The position numbers and the translations under genes are program-made. The notes beneath the pieces were generated by a model that made no database searches, had not been told where the DNA came from, and worked only from the letters and a program-made list of their open reading frames with translations. From Bradyrhizobium sp. CCBAU 51765 (GTDB lineage: Bacteria > Pseudomonadota > Alphaproteobacteria > Rhizobiales > Xanthobacteraceae), in contig NZ_CP030038.1 of assembly GCF_015291725.1 (NCBI RefSeq), forward strand, positions 3,213,001 through 3,277,000: a stretch of 64,000 bases of DNA. The letters are read 5' to 3'. Below, piece after piece: positions 42,390 through 50,055 of this stretch (position 1 is the stretch's first letter; every line of letters starts with the position of its first letter).

Positions 42390-42550
42390 GCAAGCCTTGC
42401 CGCTTTCTCCAGGTTCTCGGCAGGGCGTGTACACAGGGCGTCAAACAGTTTGGTCACGGGCCGCGGGGAGGGGTGGGGATACTCCTTATCTCTCCGGCCA
42501 CCGGAAGACCGACACGGACAGGCAGGGCTTTCCCAGGGCCCTGCCTTTTC
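42390..42550 (+). ncRNA. Candidate small RNA or long leader ending in a terminator
   Basis: The segment has a hairpin (GGCCGCGGGGAG with CTCTCCGGCC), a single-stranded CUCCUU-like anti-Shine-Dalgarno stretch and a terminator at its end. These are features shared by many rhizobial small RNAs. The 5' end is a guess. It could equally be an attenuated leader of the rhomboid gene. Confidence 0.4.
42521..42549 (+). terminator. Terminator hairpin before the rhomboid gene
   Basis: GGCAGGGC (42521-42528) and GCCCTGCC (42538-42545) pair perfectly, followed by TTTTCC. It lies about 85 bases upstream of the rhomboid start, between any transcript from the leader and the gene. Confidence 0.65.
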
Positions 42551-42631
42551 CGTTTGTGCACTTGCGCAGGGACGGTAAAGGCGACTATCTCCAAGCCTAC
42601 CGCTCCGATCGCGCCTGAAAGCGAAGCTGCC

Positions 42632-43438
42632 TTGGATTCCCCGCAAGATTCGTCACCGGACGTGCCTGCCGTCGTCGAGGAGGCTCCGCGCGAGCCGATC
42701 CTGACGCTGCCCGCGGCGCTGACCGCCTATATCCTGCTTTTGGCGGTGATCCATCTGCGGGTGTTGCTGCCGCCGGAGCTCGAGAACTGGACCATCGACG
42801 TGTTCGGCTTCATCCCGAAGCGCTACGATTCCTCGCTGCTCAATCTGCAGATCCCGGGCGGGGCGGGGGCGAAGGTCTGGACTTTCGTCACCTATTCGCT
42901 GCTGCACGCCAATCTGACCCATCTCGGCTTCAACGTGCTGTGGCTGCTGCCGTTCGGCAGCGCGCTGGCGCGGCGCTTCGGCGCGGTCAGGTTCTACGTC
43001 TTCCTGGCGGTGACGGCGGCGGCCGGCGCGCTGGCCCATCTCATCACCCACGAGCATGCGGTGGCGCCGATGATCGGCGCCTCGGCCTCGGTGTCGGGCG
43101 CGATGGCAGCCGCAATCCGCTTCGCCTTCGTCCGCGGCAGCTTCCTGTCGTTCAGCCGTTCGGACGCCGATACCGCCGCAAAAGTTCCAGCGCTGCCGCT
43201 GTCGCGCGCGCTGCGCGACGGACGGGTGATCGGCTTCCTCAGCGTTTGGTTCGGCGTCAACATCATCTTCGGCGTCGGCGCGATCGGGATCGATTCCGAG
43301 ACCACGAGCGTCGCCTGGCAGGCGCATATCGGCGGCTTCTTTGCCGGTCTGCTGCTGTTCGCCCTGTTCGATCCCGTGCCGCGCGTTCGAGGCGATGCTG
43401 CGGATGCGTCATCACAGGACATTTCAAACCGTATTTGA
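42632..43438 (+). CDS. Rhomboid-family intramembrane serine protease
   Basis: About 268 aa with at least six membrane helices. Rhomboid signatures are visible: HANLTHLGFN (H92, H97, N101 of the catalytic region), the nucleophile S151 in GASASVSG, and the catalytic base H232 in WQAHIGG. It cleaves membrane helices of unknown targets. The N-terminal 25 residues are acidic and cytosolic. The start is uncertain: I used TTG 42632 (reading MDSPQDSS); other upstream starts in frame cannot be excluded. A terminator-like hairpin upstream may limit read-through. Confidence 0.82.
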   Translation: MDSPQDSSPDVPAVVEEAPREPILTLPAALTAYILLLAVIHLRVLLPPELENWTIDVFGFIPKRYDSSLLNLQIPGGAGAKVWTFVTYSLLHANLTHLGFNVLWLLPFGSALARRFGAVRFYVFLAVTAAAGALAHLITHEHAVAPMIGASASVSGAMAAAIRFAFVRGSFLSFSRSDADTAAKVPALPLSRALRDGRVIGFLSVWFGVNIIFGVGAIGIDSETTSVAWQAHIGGFFAGLLLFALFDPVPRVRGDAADASSQDISNRI

Positions 43439-43629
43439 AGCGGCGCTTGCGGCGCGGCCCGAATTCATCCATCATCCGCGAGAACAATGTTTCGAAGCCG
43501 CAAGCTGCTAGCGGCGATGTTTCGCAACGCGCCTGAACGTGAAACCGGCGCCAAAACTGTTAGTTGAAGACTCGAAGAACAAGTTCGGATCGCCTCAAGG
43601 GCGGACGGCTCCGATTCAGGGAGGCTGCA

Positions 43630-44058
43630 ATGACGGTACGTTCCATTCTGAACACCAAGGGCCACCAGATCATGAGCGTCGAGCCCGACGCCAAGCTGGC
43701 CGCCGCGATCGAGCTGCTCGCTGAGAAGAAGATCGGCGCGGTGCTGGTGATGAACCAGAGCCGGCTCGAGGGCATCCTGTCGGAGCGCGACATTGTGCGC
43801 GTGCTCGGCGAGCGCGGCGCCGGCGTGCTGGAGGCGCCGGTCTCGGAGGTCATGACCCGCAAGGTCGTGACCTGCAAGGAGACCGATACCGTGGCCGAGC
43901 TGATGGAGATGATGACGTCGGGCAAGTTCCGCCATTTGCCCGTGATCGACAACGGCAAGGTGGTCGGCCTGATCTCGATCGGCGACATCGTCAAGCGCCG
44001 GGTCCAGGAATACGAGGCCGAGCAGGAAGCCCTGCGCGACTACATCAAGACGGCCTGA
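43630..44058 (+). CDS. CBS-domain protein (paired CBS)
   Basis: A 142-aa soluble protein made of two CBS domains: residues about 8-60 (VEPDAKLAAAIELLAEKKIGAVLVMNQSRLEGILSERDIVRVL) and about 73-130 (MTRKVVTCKETDTVAELMEMMTSGKFRHLPVIDNGKVVGLISIGDIVKRR). CBS pairs bind adenosyl nucleotides and sense energy state. The ATG at 43630 follows GGGAGG. The name of the regulated partner is not evident. It converges with a patatin gene. Confidence 0.9.
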   Translation: MTVRSILNTKGHQIMSVEPDAKLAAAIELLAEKKIGAVLVMNQSRLEGILSERDIVRVLGERGAGVLEAPVSEVMTRKVVTCKETDTVAELMEMMTSGKFRHLPVIDNGKVVGLISIGDIVKRRVQEYEAEQEALRDYIKTA

Positions 44059-44065
44059 GCGGACT

Positions 44066-45085
44066 TCACTCCCGCGCCGTCGGCGCCGCGCCTTCGGGCG
44101 GCGGGGCCAGTACGTGGATCGCCTCCTGGATCGACTCCAGCGCGCGCTCGGCTGCGCGCGTGCCGTGTGCGATCAGGTCCTCGGCGCGGTGGAAGTCGAA
44201 CCAGCCGAACTGGCCGACTCGCGGGGTGATCAGCATGTCGGGAGGATCGCCGGCGAGGCGGGCCCGGGTGATGCGGTCCTGCATGATGTTGAAGGCATCC
44301 ACCATCACCGAGGAGATGCCGGGCCGGCCATTGCCGCCGAAGAACTGTCGCTTCATCGTCTTCTCGGGCGAGAACAGGCGCGGGAAGCGCCGCTTGGCCA
44401 CCGGCTCCTCGGCCTCCGGCACCACCGGAGCCGGCACCGCGCCGTGCGAATAGATCGTCGTGGAATGGGTGAAGATGTCGCTGGAAAGATTTGCGGCGAT
44501 GACGATTTCGGCGCCGAGCGCGCGGGCGGCCGAGACCGGCACCGGGTTCACCAGCGCGCCGTCGACCAGCCAGCGGTCGCCGATCAGCACGGGCGCGAAG
44601 ATGCCGGGCAGGGCGTAGGACGCGCGCATGGCATCGACCACGCGGCCGCGTGTCAGCCAGATCTCGTGGCCGGTGCGAACCTCGGTTGCGACGCTCGCGA
44701 ACTTGATGGGCAGGTCCTCGATCAGGATCTGCCCGATCGCCTCCTCGAGCCGGGTCGCGAGCTTCTCGCCGCCGAGCAGGCCGGAGCCGTTGAGACGGAT
44801 ATCGAGATAACCGAGGATGTTGCGCATCCCTTGCAGGCTGCGCCCCCATTCCTCGAACGTATCGAGCCGTCCGGCCGCGTGGAGGCCGCCGACCACGGCG
44901 CCGATGGACGTGCCGACCACGACATCGGGCACGATCCCATTGGCAAGAAGGGTCCTCAGGATGCCGATATGGGCAAAGCCGCGCGCCGCGCCGCCGCCGA
45001 GGGCAAGGCCGATGACCGGCCGGCGAATGCTGCCGAGTCCAACCTTCTCGCCGTTGGAGCCCCGACCCTTCAATCTGTCCAGCAC
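44066..45085 (-). CDS. Patatin-like phospholipase family protein
   Basis: A 339-aa lipolytic enzyme. The oxyanion loop GGGAARG lies at 30-36, the nucleophile S60 sits in GTSIG, and the catalytic Asp in DGA is at 175-177. The remainder has a membrane-contacting loop and C-terminal helices (AERALESIQEAIHVLAPP). It likely hydrolyses phospholipids at the inner membrane or is secreted, though no signal peptide is present. GTG 45085 is supported by AGGAGGG five bases upstream; the frame stays open upstream. Confidence 0.88.
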   Translation of the reverse strand: MLDRLKGRGSNGEKVGLGSIRRPVIGLALGGGAARGFAHIGILRTLLANGIVPDVVVGTSIGAVVGGLHAAGRLDTFEEWGRSLQGMRNILGYLDIRLNGSGLLGGEKLATRLEEAIGQILIEDLPIKFASVATEVRTGHEIWLTRGRVVDAMRASYALPGIFAPVLIGDRWLVDGALVNPVPVSAARALGAEIVIAANLSSDIFTHSTTIYSHGAVPAPVVPEAEEPVAKRRFPRLFSPEKTMKRQFFGGNGRPGISSVMVDAFNIMQDRITRARLAGDPPDMLITPRVGQFGWFDFHRAEDLIAHGTRAAERALESIQEAIHVLAPPPEGAAPTARE

Positions 45086-45336
45086 CGAAACCCTCCTAAC
45101 GCCGAGGCCAGCCCGTATCACCAGACTAGGCACCGCTGCTGTGCTCCGCCATATCAGGGGTGAAGCATGGTTTATGCCGCTTTGCGAAGGGCACGGGGCG
45201 GGAGTATGGCGATGGATGGCTGGCTCCGGGGTAATCACGCAAGCGTCAATCAGGTTCCAGCTATTGTACGCGAGGCCGTATTTCCTGGGGTTTCAGAGGC
45301 TTGAATTTGCCGCGTTTTCAGTGAAAAGCAGGGGGT

Positions 45337-46410
45337 ATGACACGCGGGGGTGACGGCATCATCGGATGGCGGCGCAGCGGCAGGCTGCTGCCGGCGCTGA
45401 TCCTTGCTGCGTGCCTCGTTACCTCAGGCCAAACTGCTGCGCAGGCGCAGCTTTTCTCCGATCGTCCGCCGCCGGTACCGCCGGCATCGGTGCCCGACCC
45501 CGGCGGCGCCGTCAGCCTGGCGCCGCCCTCCGGCCCCAGCGCGGGACCCCCAAGCCTGCCGCCGACGCTGATGCAGCCCGTGACGCCCAGCATGCCGCCG
45601 CCCGCGGTCACGACCGTGCCACCGGCCGCCCCGCTGAACGCGGCCGTGCCCGGCCAGGGCGTGCTGTCGCTGACGGCGAAATACGGCAAGGACTCTCCGC
45701 CCATCACCAGCGGCCTGGTCTGGCGCGTGTTCGCCGACCGTCCCGACGAGAACGGCACCTTCAAGCTGATCCGCGAGGACCGCAACGCCACGCCCAACAT
45801 CGTGCTGCCGCCCGGCAATTACGTCGTGCATGTTGCCTTCGGCCTCGTCAGCGCGGTGCGCACCGTCGCCCTGAAGGCGGAGACGGACCGCGAATCCTTC
45901 GTGCTGCCGGCGGGCGGCCTGCGCATCGAGGGCCGCGTCGGCACCAGCCGCATTCCGCAGAACCAGATCTCGTTCGCGATCTACAAGGGCAGCCAGTTCG
46001 AATCCGGCGAGCGCGCATCGCTGGTGCCGAACGTCGCCGCCGGTGACGTCGTGCTGATTCCGGAGGGCACCTATTACATCGTCTCCAACTACGGCGACGC
46101 CAATTCGGTGGTGCGCTCGGACATCCGCGTCCAGGCCGGCAAGCTCACCGACGTCACCATCACCCACCGCGCCGCCGTCATCACCCTCAAGCTGGTCAGC
46201 GACAGGGGCGGCGAGGCGCTCGCCAACACCGCCTGGTCGGTGCTGACGCCCGGCGGCGACGTCATCAAGGAATCGATCGGCGCCTTCCCGCGCGTCGTGC
46301 TCTCCGAAGGCGAATACCGCGCTATCGCCAAGAACGAGGGCAAGGTCTACGAGCGCGGCTTCAACGTCGTCAACGGCGTCGACGGCGAAGTCGAAGTCGT
46401 CGCGCGCTGA
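45337..46410 (+). CDS. Exported proline-rich beta-sandwich protein
   Basis: A 357-aa exported protein. The signal region is RRSGRLLPALILAACLVTSGQTAAQAQ. A Pro/Ser/Ala-rich linker (about residues 38-105, with PPPVPPASVPD) leads to two or three beta-rich repeats with GLVWRVF, IVLPPGNYVVHVAFGLVSAVRT and VLIPEGTYYIVSNYGD, as in carboxypeptidase-regulatory or Ig-like folds. It may be surface or periplasmic. ATG 45337 follows AGGGGG. The function is unknown. A short repeat element begins right after its stop codon. Confidence 0.75.
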   Translation: MTRGGDGIIGWRRSGRLLPALILAACLVTSGQTAAQAQLFSDRPPPVPPASVPDPGGAVSLAPPSGPSAGPPSLPPTLMQPVTPSMPPPAVTTVPPAAPLNAAVPGQGVLSLTAKYGKDSPPITSGLVWRVFADRPDENGTFKLIREDRNATPNIVLPPGNYVVHVAFGLVSAVRTVALKAETDRESFVLPAGGLRIEGRVGTSRIPQNQISFAIYKGSQFESGERASLVPNVAAGDVVLIPEGTYYIVSNYGDANSVVRSDIRVQAGKLTDVTITHRAAVITLKLVSDRGGEALANTAWSVLTPGGDVIKESIGAFPRVVLSEGEYRAIAKNEGKVYERGFNVVNGVDGEVEVVAR

Positions 46411-46465
46411 AGCATGATCCGGAAAAGTGCGTAGCGGTTTTCCGACTGATCGCATCGCGCTTTAG
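46411..46465. repeat. 55-bp intergenic repeat, short copy
   Basis: It has AGCATGATCCGGAAAAGTGC at its start and ATCGCGCTTTAG at its end. It matches the two ends of the element at 21177-21275 but lacks the middle. It begins at the base after the stop codon of the preceding gene. Confidence 0.7.
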
Positions 46466-46831
46466 AACCCAGGCGACGCTGCGCGCAGCCTGACTTGACG
46501 CACCGCACGATTGGTTCTCATCTAGCGCACGGCTGTGCATCTCTTGTTACCGCTAGATCGGTCTCGGGTGCCGGAAGCAACCGCTCTTCGCCGCTGCCCC
46601 CCGTGTTTTGACCAAATGGCCGCTCGGGGACGGAGGTAACACCGCTGACCAGGGCTTATTCCCGCACCGCGGCTTCGTCACACTCTGGTGCACGATACGA
46701 ATTTCCGATCATCTATTTTATTCTCTTTCCACCGCGCTGGGTTATATGTCGGGAATCCATCTAATGGGGGTAGCCGGAGCAGGCCTGTGCGTCTGCGAGA
46801 CCGGCAAGGAGCAGGGACCAAGCCCGTCGGC
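46466..46831. other. 366-bp gap, no gene or RNA seen
   Basis: It lies between the 55-bp repeat and a small gene. Frames in this stretch lack plausible starts and composition. An A/T-rich patch at about 46690-46760 (CCGATCATCTATTTTATTCT) may hold the promoter for the small gene. Confidence 0.4.
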
Positions 46832-47026
46832 ATGTTCGAAGTGATCCTTACGAGGCGCAAGCGGTTTGGCTGGCGATGGCAGGTGTGCGACCAGTCCGGC
46901 AAGATATTTGCCGACGGCTTCGAGCGCACCCGGCCGTCTGCCAAATATCAAGGCGAGCGCGCGTTGTTCTTTCTGTTGTCGCAGGCCTATCTGCGCAACC
47001 GCTCCGCCGCGTCCAGCGAGGACTAG
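46832..47026 (+). CDS. Small basic hypothetical protein (64 aa)
   Basis: It begins MFEVILTRRKRFGWRWQVCD with a beta-rich, tryptophan-containing start, then GKIFADGFERTRPSAKYQGERALFFLLSQAYL. It resembles short cytoplasmic rhizobial proteins, and no family is recognised. The frame continues upstream, but the composition changes before ATG 46832. A purine-rich GGAGCAGGG lies 15-25 bases upstream. Confidence 0.5.
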   Translation: MFEVILTRRKRFGWRWQVCDQSGKIFADGFERTRPSAKYQGERALFFLLSQAYLRNRSAASSED

Positions 47027-47051
47027 CGGCGCCAACGGGCAACAGGCTCGC

Positions 47052-48044
47052 CTAGACGTCGACGACCAGCTTGCCCTTCGCGGCGTGATCGCGGATCAGC
47101 GCATAGGCGTCGCCGACATTCTCCAGCGTAAAATGCCTGGGATCGAGCAGCGGCACCAACTTGCCCGCCTCCACCAGGCGCGTCGCTTCCATCATGATCT
47201 CCCCATGATGCGCACGCCCTTCGCCCGACAGCAGCGGCAGCAGCGTGAACACGCCGGAATAGGTTGCGGCGCGGAACGACAGCGGCGCAAGCGCGTGCGT
47301 CCCCCAGCCGAGCGCACTCACCACATGGCCGAAGCGGCGCACCGCTTCAAAGGAGGCGTCGAGCACCTTGCCGCCGACGGTGTCGTAGACGACGTCGAAG
47401 CCGCGGCCGCCGGTATGCTGCGCAACATAGGTTTCGACAGGCGTGTTGCGGTCGATGAACACCGCGCCAAAATCTTCGATCGTGGCGCGCTGCGCCGCTG
47501 AGCCGGTTGCGAACACATTCGCTCCGAAGGCGCGCGCGATCTGGATCGCGACATGGCCGACGCCGCCGGCGCCGCCATGGATCAACACCTTCTGGCCGGC
47601 CCCGAGCGAGGCGCGGTCGATCAGGCCTTCCCAGGCCGTGATGAAGATCAGGGGCAGGGCTGCCGCCTCCCGCATACTGAGATTGGCGGGTTTCGATGCC
47701 AGCAGGTCGGCATCGACAGCGGCGAATTCGGCCAGCGATCCCTGCACGCCGCCGACGCCACCGGTCATGCCATAGACTTCATCGCCCGGCTTGAACCGCG
47801 TCACGTCGTGCCCAACCTGCTCGACCACGCCGGCGAGATCGATCCCGGGGATCGCAGGCAGCGGATGCCGCGCATGCGGCGCCGCGCCGGCGTGGATCTT
47901 GGTGTCGAGCGGATTGACCCCGCTCGCGCGCGCCCGGACCAGCACCTCGCGCGGGCCGATTTCGGGCGTGGAGATGATCGAGAGCCGCAGCGGCGCGTTG
48001 TGCGCCTCCAGTACGGCTGCACGCATTGTCGATCGCTTGGTCAT
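47052..48044 (-). CDS. Zinc-independent quinone oxidoreductase (MDR superfamily, QOR-like)
   Basis: A 330-aa NADPH-dependent reductase without the zinc ligands of alcohol dehydrogenases. SGVNPLDTKIHAGAAPHARHPLPAIPGIDLAGVVEQVG is the typical N-terminal pattern. The Rossmann motif is VLIHGGAGGVGHVAIQIA (about residues 150-167). The later segment FDVVYDTVGG is also family-typical. It is divergent from a LysR gene with a short intergenic region, the classical layout for LysR-controlled enzymes. It probably reduces a quinone or an alpha,beta-unsaturated carbonyl. Confidence 0.9.
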   Translation of the reverse strand: MTKRSTMRAAVLEAHNAPLRLSIISTPEIGPREVLVRARASGVNPLDTKIHAGAAPHARHPLPAIPGIDLAGVVEQVGHDVTRFKPGDEVYGMTGGVGGVQGSLAEFAAVDADLLASKPANLSMREAAALPLIFITAWEGLIDRASLGAGQKVLIHGGAGGVGHVAIQIARAFGANVFATGSAAQRATIEDFGAVFIDRNTPVETYVAQHTGGRGFDVVYDTVGGKVLDASFEAVRRFGHVVSALGWGTHALAPLSFRAATYSGVFTLLPLLSGEGRAHHGEIMMEATRLVEAGKLVPLLDPRHFTLENVGDAYALIRDHAAKGKLVVDV

Positions 48045-48146
48045 GATCGTTCTGCTCCGTTGTCGCCCTCCAATATGCCCATTAATTTTTGCATGGAAAG
48101 CAACAACGATGTACGATCACCGTGCATTATTGCATGAGGGCTTCCG
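48045..48146. promoter_or_regulatory. Divergent promoter region with TTGCATG repeats
   Basis: It separates the quinone oxidoreductase and LysR genes. TTGCATG occurs at 48089-48095 and 48130-48136, 41 bases apart, with an overlapping near-palindrome TGCATTATTGCA (48123-48134). LysR-type sites with the T-N11-A pattern would fit this arrangement. Confidence 0.45.
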
Positions 48147-49007
48147 ATGGACTGGAGCGATCTGCGCATCTTCCTGGCGATCGCGCGCGAAGGCACGCTT
48201 GGGGCTGCCGCGCGAAAGATCGGCCAGACCCAGCCGACCATGGGCCGGCGGCTTCGCGCGCTCGAACAGGCGTTGGGACAGACGCTGTTCCAGCGCACCG
48301 CCGACGGCTTCGTCCTCACGGACGAGGGCACCGCCGTGCTGCGCCATGCCGAGCGGATCGAGGAGGAAGCGCTCGCCCTTCAGCGTTACGCCTCCGGCGC
48401 GGAGACGCAGCTCGATGGCCTTTTGCGCCTGTCGTCGTCGGACTGGTTCGGGACGGTGATGCTCGCGCCGGTGATCGCCGCCTTCGGCAAGCGTCATCCG
48501 AGGGTGACCGTCGAGCTCCTGACCGATGCGCGCCTCTACAGCCTGCCGCGCCGCGAAGCCGATCTCGTCTTCCGCATCAAGCCGTTCAGCGAGCCGGAGA
48601 TTATTTCCCGGAAGCTGCTGCACATTCCCTACGCGCTCTATGGCAAGAAGGGCAGCAAGCCGCCGCGCGCCGGCGACGGGCGTGGCGTCCGCGTCGTGAC
48701 CATGAACGTCGAATTCGCCGATATGCCCGATGCAGCCTGGCTGAAACGCGCGCTGCCCAATGCGGAAGTCGCTTCGCGCAGCAACAACAGGCAGGCGCAG
48801 GCCGAGCTCTGCGCGAGCGGCGGCGGGTTGGCGGTGCTGCCCCGCCCGCTCGGCGACCGCGACCGCCGCCTCGTCGCGCTTGACATCGGTACGTCGCCGC
48901 CCGGCCGCGATACTTTCGTCGGCTATCACCGCGACCTCAAGCGCCTGGCTCGCCTGCGCGCGCTGCTGGATCTGGTGATCGAGCGGTTGGCAGGCACGCA
49001 CCCGTAG
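48147..49007 (+). CDS. LysR-family transcriptional regulator
   Basis: A 286-aa regulator. The winged helix is at about residues 1-60 (WSDLRIFLAIAREGTLGAAARKIGQTQPTMGRRLRALEQALGQTLFQRTADGFVLTDEG). The two-lobed effector domain follows (about 90-285). It is divergent from the quinone oxidoreductase gene and probably controls it through the TGCAT sites between them. The effector is unknown. Confidence 0.93.
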   Translation: MDWSDLRIFLAIAREGTLGAAARKIGQTQPTMGRRLRALEQALGQTLFQRTADGFVLTDEGTAVLRHAERIEEEALALQRYASGAETQLDGLLRLSSSDWFGTVMLAPVIAAFGKRHPRVTVELLTDARLYSLPRREADLVFRIKPFSEPEIISRKLLHIPYALYGKKGSKPPRAGDGRGVRVVTMNVEFADMPDAAWLKRALPNAEVASRSNNRQAQAELCASGGGLAVLPRPLGDRDRRLVALDIGTSPPGRDTFVGYHRDLKRLARLRALLDLVIERLAGTHP

Positions 49008-49684
49008 CAGCCCGGGTGGAGCCAACTTCAGGGCTACCAGACTTTGCGTTGCCGGTCGGGCAGAACACCCAAACCATCGGTCAAGACGCTTCGCCGAAAA
49101 TATTCAGCTTTACCGAAATTCGGAAACGGCGTATGTGTCGCCGCAACCCGGCCCAAGGAAGAGGGGCGTATCGCGATCGTCACGAACGCGGGCCGGGCGG
49201 CGGTGGACGCAGATGGCGTTGGCGCGAACGGGCTTGCAGGGCGGGCAACCGTGAGCAGGGTCGTCGCGCATACGACCGGTGCCATCAGCGTACGGCAAAA
49301 TCGTGTGGTCCTGGCGCCCGGGGTCTGTGCGCCAAGTGTTGCGGTGACGTTGCGGCCCGACCGGGTTCGCACCGTCAGTCATCCGCAAGGCGACGGGGGC
49401 AATAGTGCATCGCTCCCCGGGGAGAGCGCGACATAAGCCGTAAAACCACTGCGCAGGGAAGGCCGGATGTTTGGCTTCACCTGTATGCCGCTGTGCAAAT
49501 TCTTCGTTGCCACCTTTCGCACAGTGGACCGTGGGTGCCCGGCCGGCACCCGGTCTTCCCTGCGCCCCTTTTCACAGAGGGTGAAGCCACCAGGCAAAGC
49601 TCGGGCGAGATGCGCCGCGAGGATGCGAAGGTGTGCCTGCGAGCGAAATGTGAATTAAGGAACTGCGCTGCCCACCACGAACGC

Positions 49685-49764
49685 CGTCACTGCGAGCGCA
49701 GCGAAGCAATCCAGAGTCTTTCCGCGGAGGGATTCTGGATTGCTTCGCTGTGCTCGCAATGACG
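49685..49764. repeat. REP-type long hairpin
   Basis: The left arm (49685-49715, beginning CGTCACTGCGAGCGCAGCGA) and right arm (49734-49764) pair at 29 of 31 positions around an 18-base loop. It resembles REP elements of many bacteria, beginning with GTCA(C/T)TGCGAGC. Confidence 0.8.
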
Positions 49765-49795
49765 CTGTTGATGCAGTCGCGCGTGAACACTCCGC

Positions 49796-49895
49796 TCTCG
49801 TGCCCCGGACGCAGCGCCGCGCGAAGCGATGCGCTGCAGAGCCGGGGCCCATGCAAGAGCGCGTTGCGGCATTGCGCCGCGTCCGGGACACGAGA
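49796..49895. repeat. Second long inverted repeat
   Basis: TCTCGTGCCCCGGACGCAGC plus GC (49796-49817) matches the inverse of the right arm (49874-49895) at 20 of 22 positions, with 56 bases between the arms. Confidence 0.7.
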
Positions 49896-50055
49896 GCATC
49901 ACCTTTGCACAGCTGTCATAGTCTCTAACGCCCACTAACCAACGCCTGACTTAAAACTGTCATAATCGCCGAACGGAACCCGCGCCGGCGCGCTTTTTAC
50001 ACGTCGTTAAGCGCGTCTGCATTGGATGCGCCGGCAAAGTGCGTTGGGGACTGCC

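Larger units (their letters stand above)
42178..42631. other. 454-bp gap upstream of the rhomboid gene; holds a possible small RNA
   Basis: It contains a G-rich tract (42464-42480), a pyrimidine-rich TACTCCTTATCTCTCC segment (about 42481-42495), and a strong hairpin followed by TTTTCC (42521-42549). An A/T-rich promoter-like patch lies at about 42328-42352. No protein-coding frame is convincing. Confidence 0.5.
49008..50055. other. 1-kb gene desert made of dispersed repeats
   Basis: Several overlapping frames exist in all directions but none has protein-like composition. At 49533-49551 there is a hairpin (GGGTGCC and GGCACCC). Two long imperfect palindromes follow at 49685-49764 and 49796-49895. 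I recall segments of this kind recurring in Bradyrhizobium genomes; copy number was not checked. No integrase or tRNA gene is present. Confidence 0.6.

Noticed and set aside
49044..49436. 130-codon frame in the gene desert
   Set aside because: Overlapping frames exist in other phases and directions with the same kind of low-information composition; this is probably repeat DNA.
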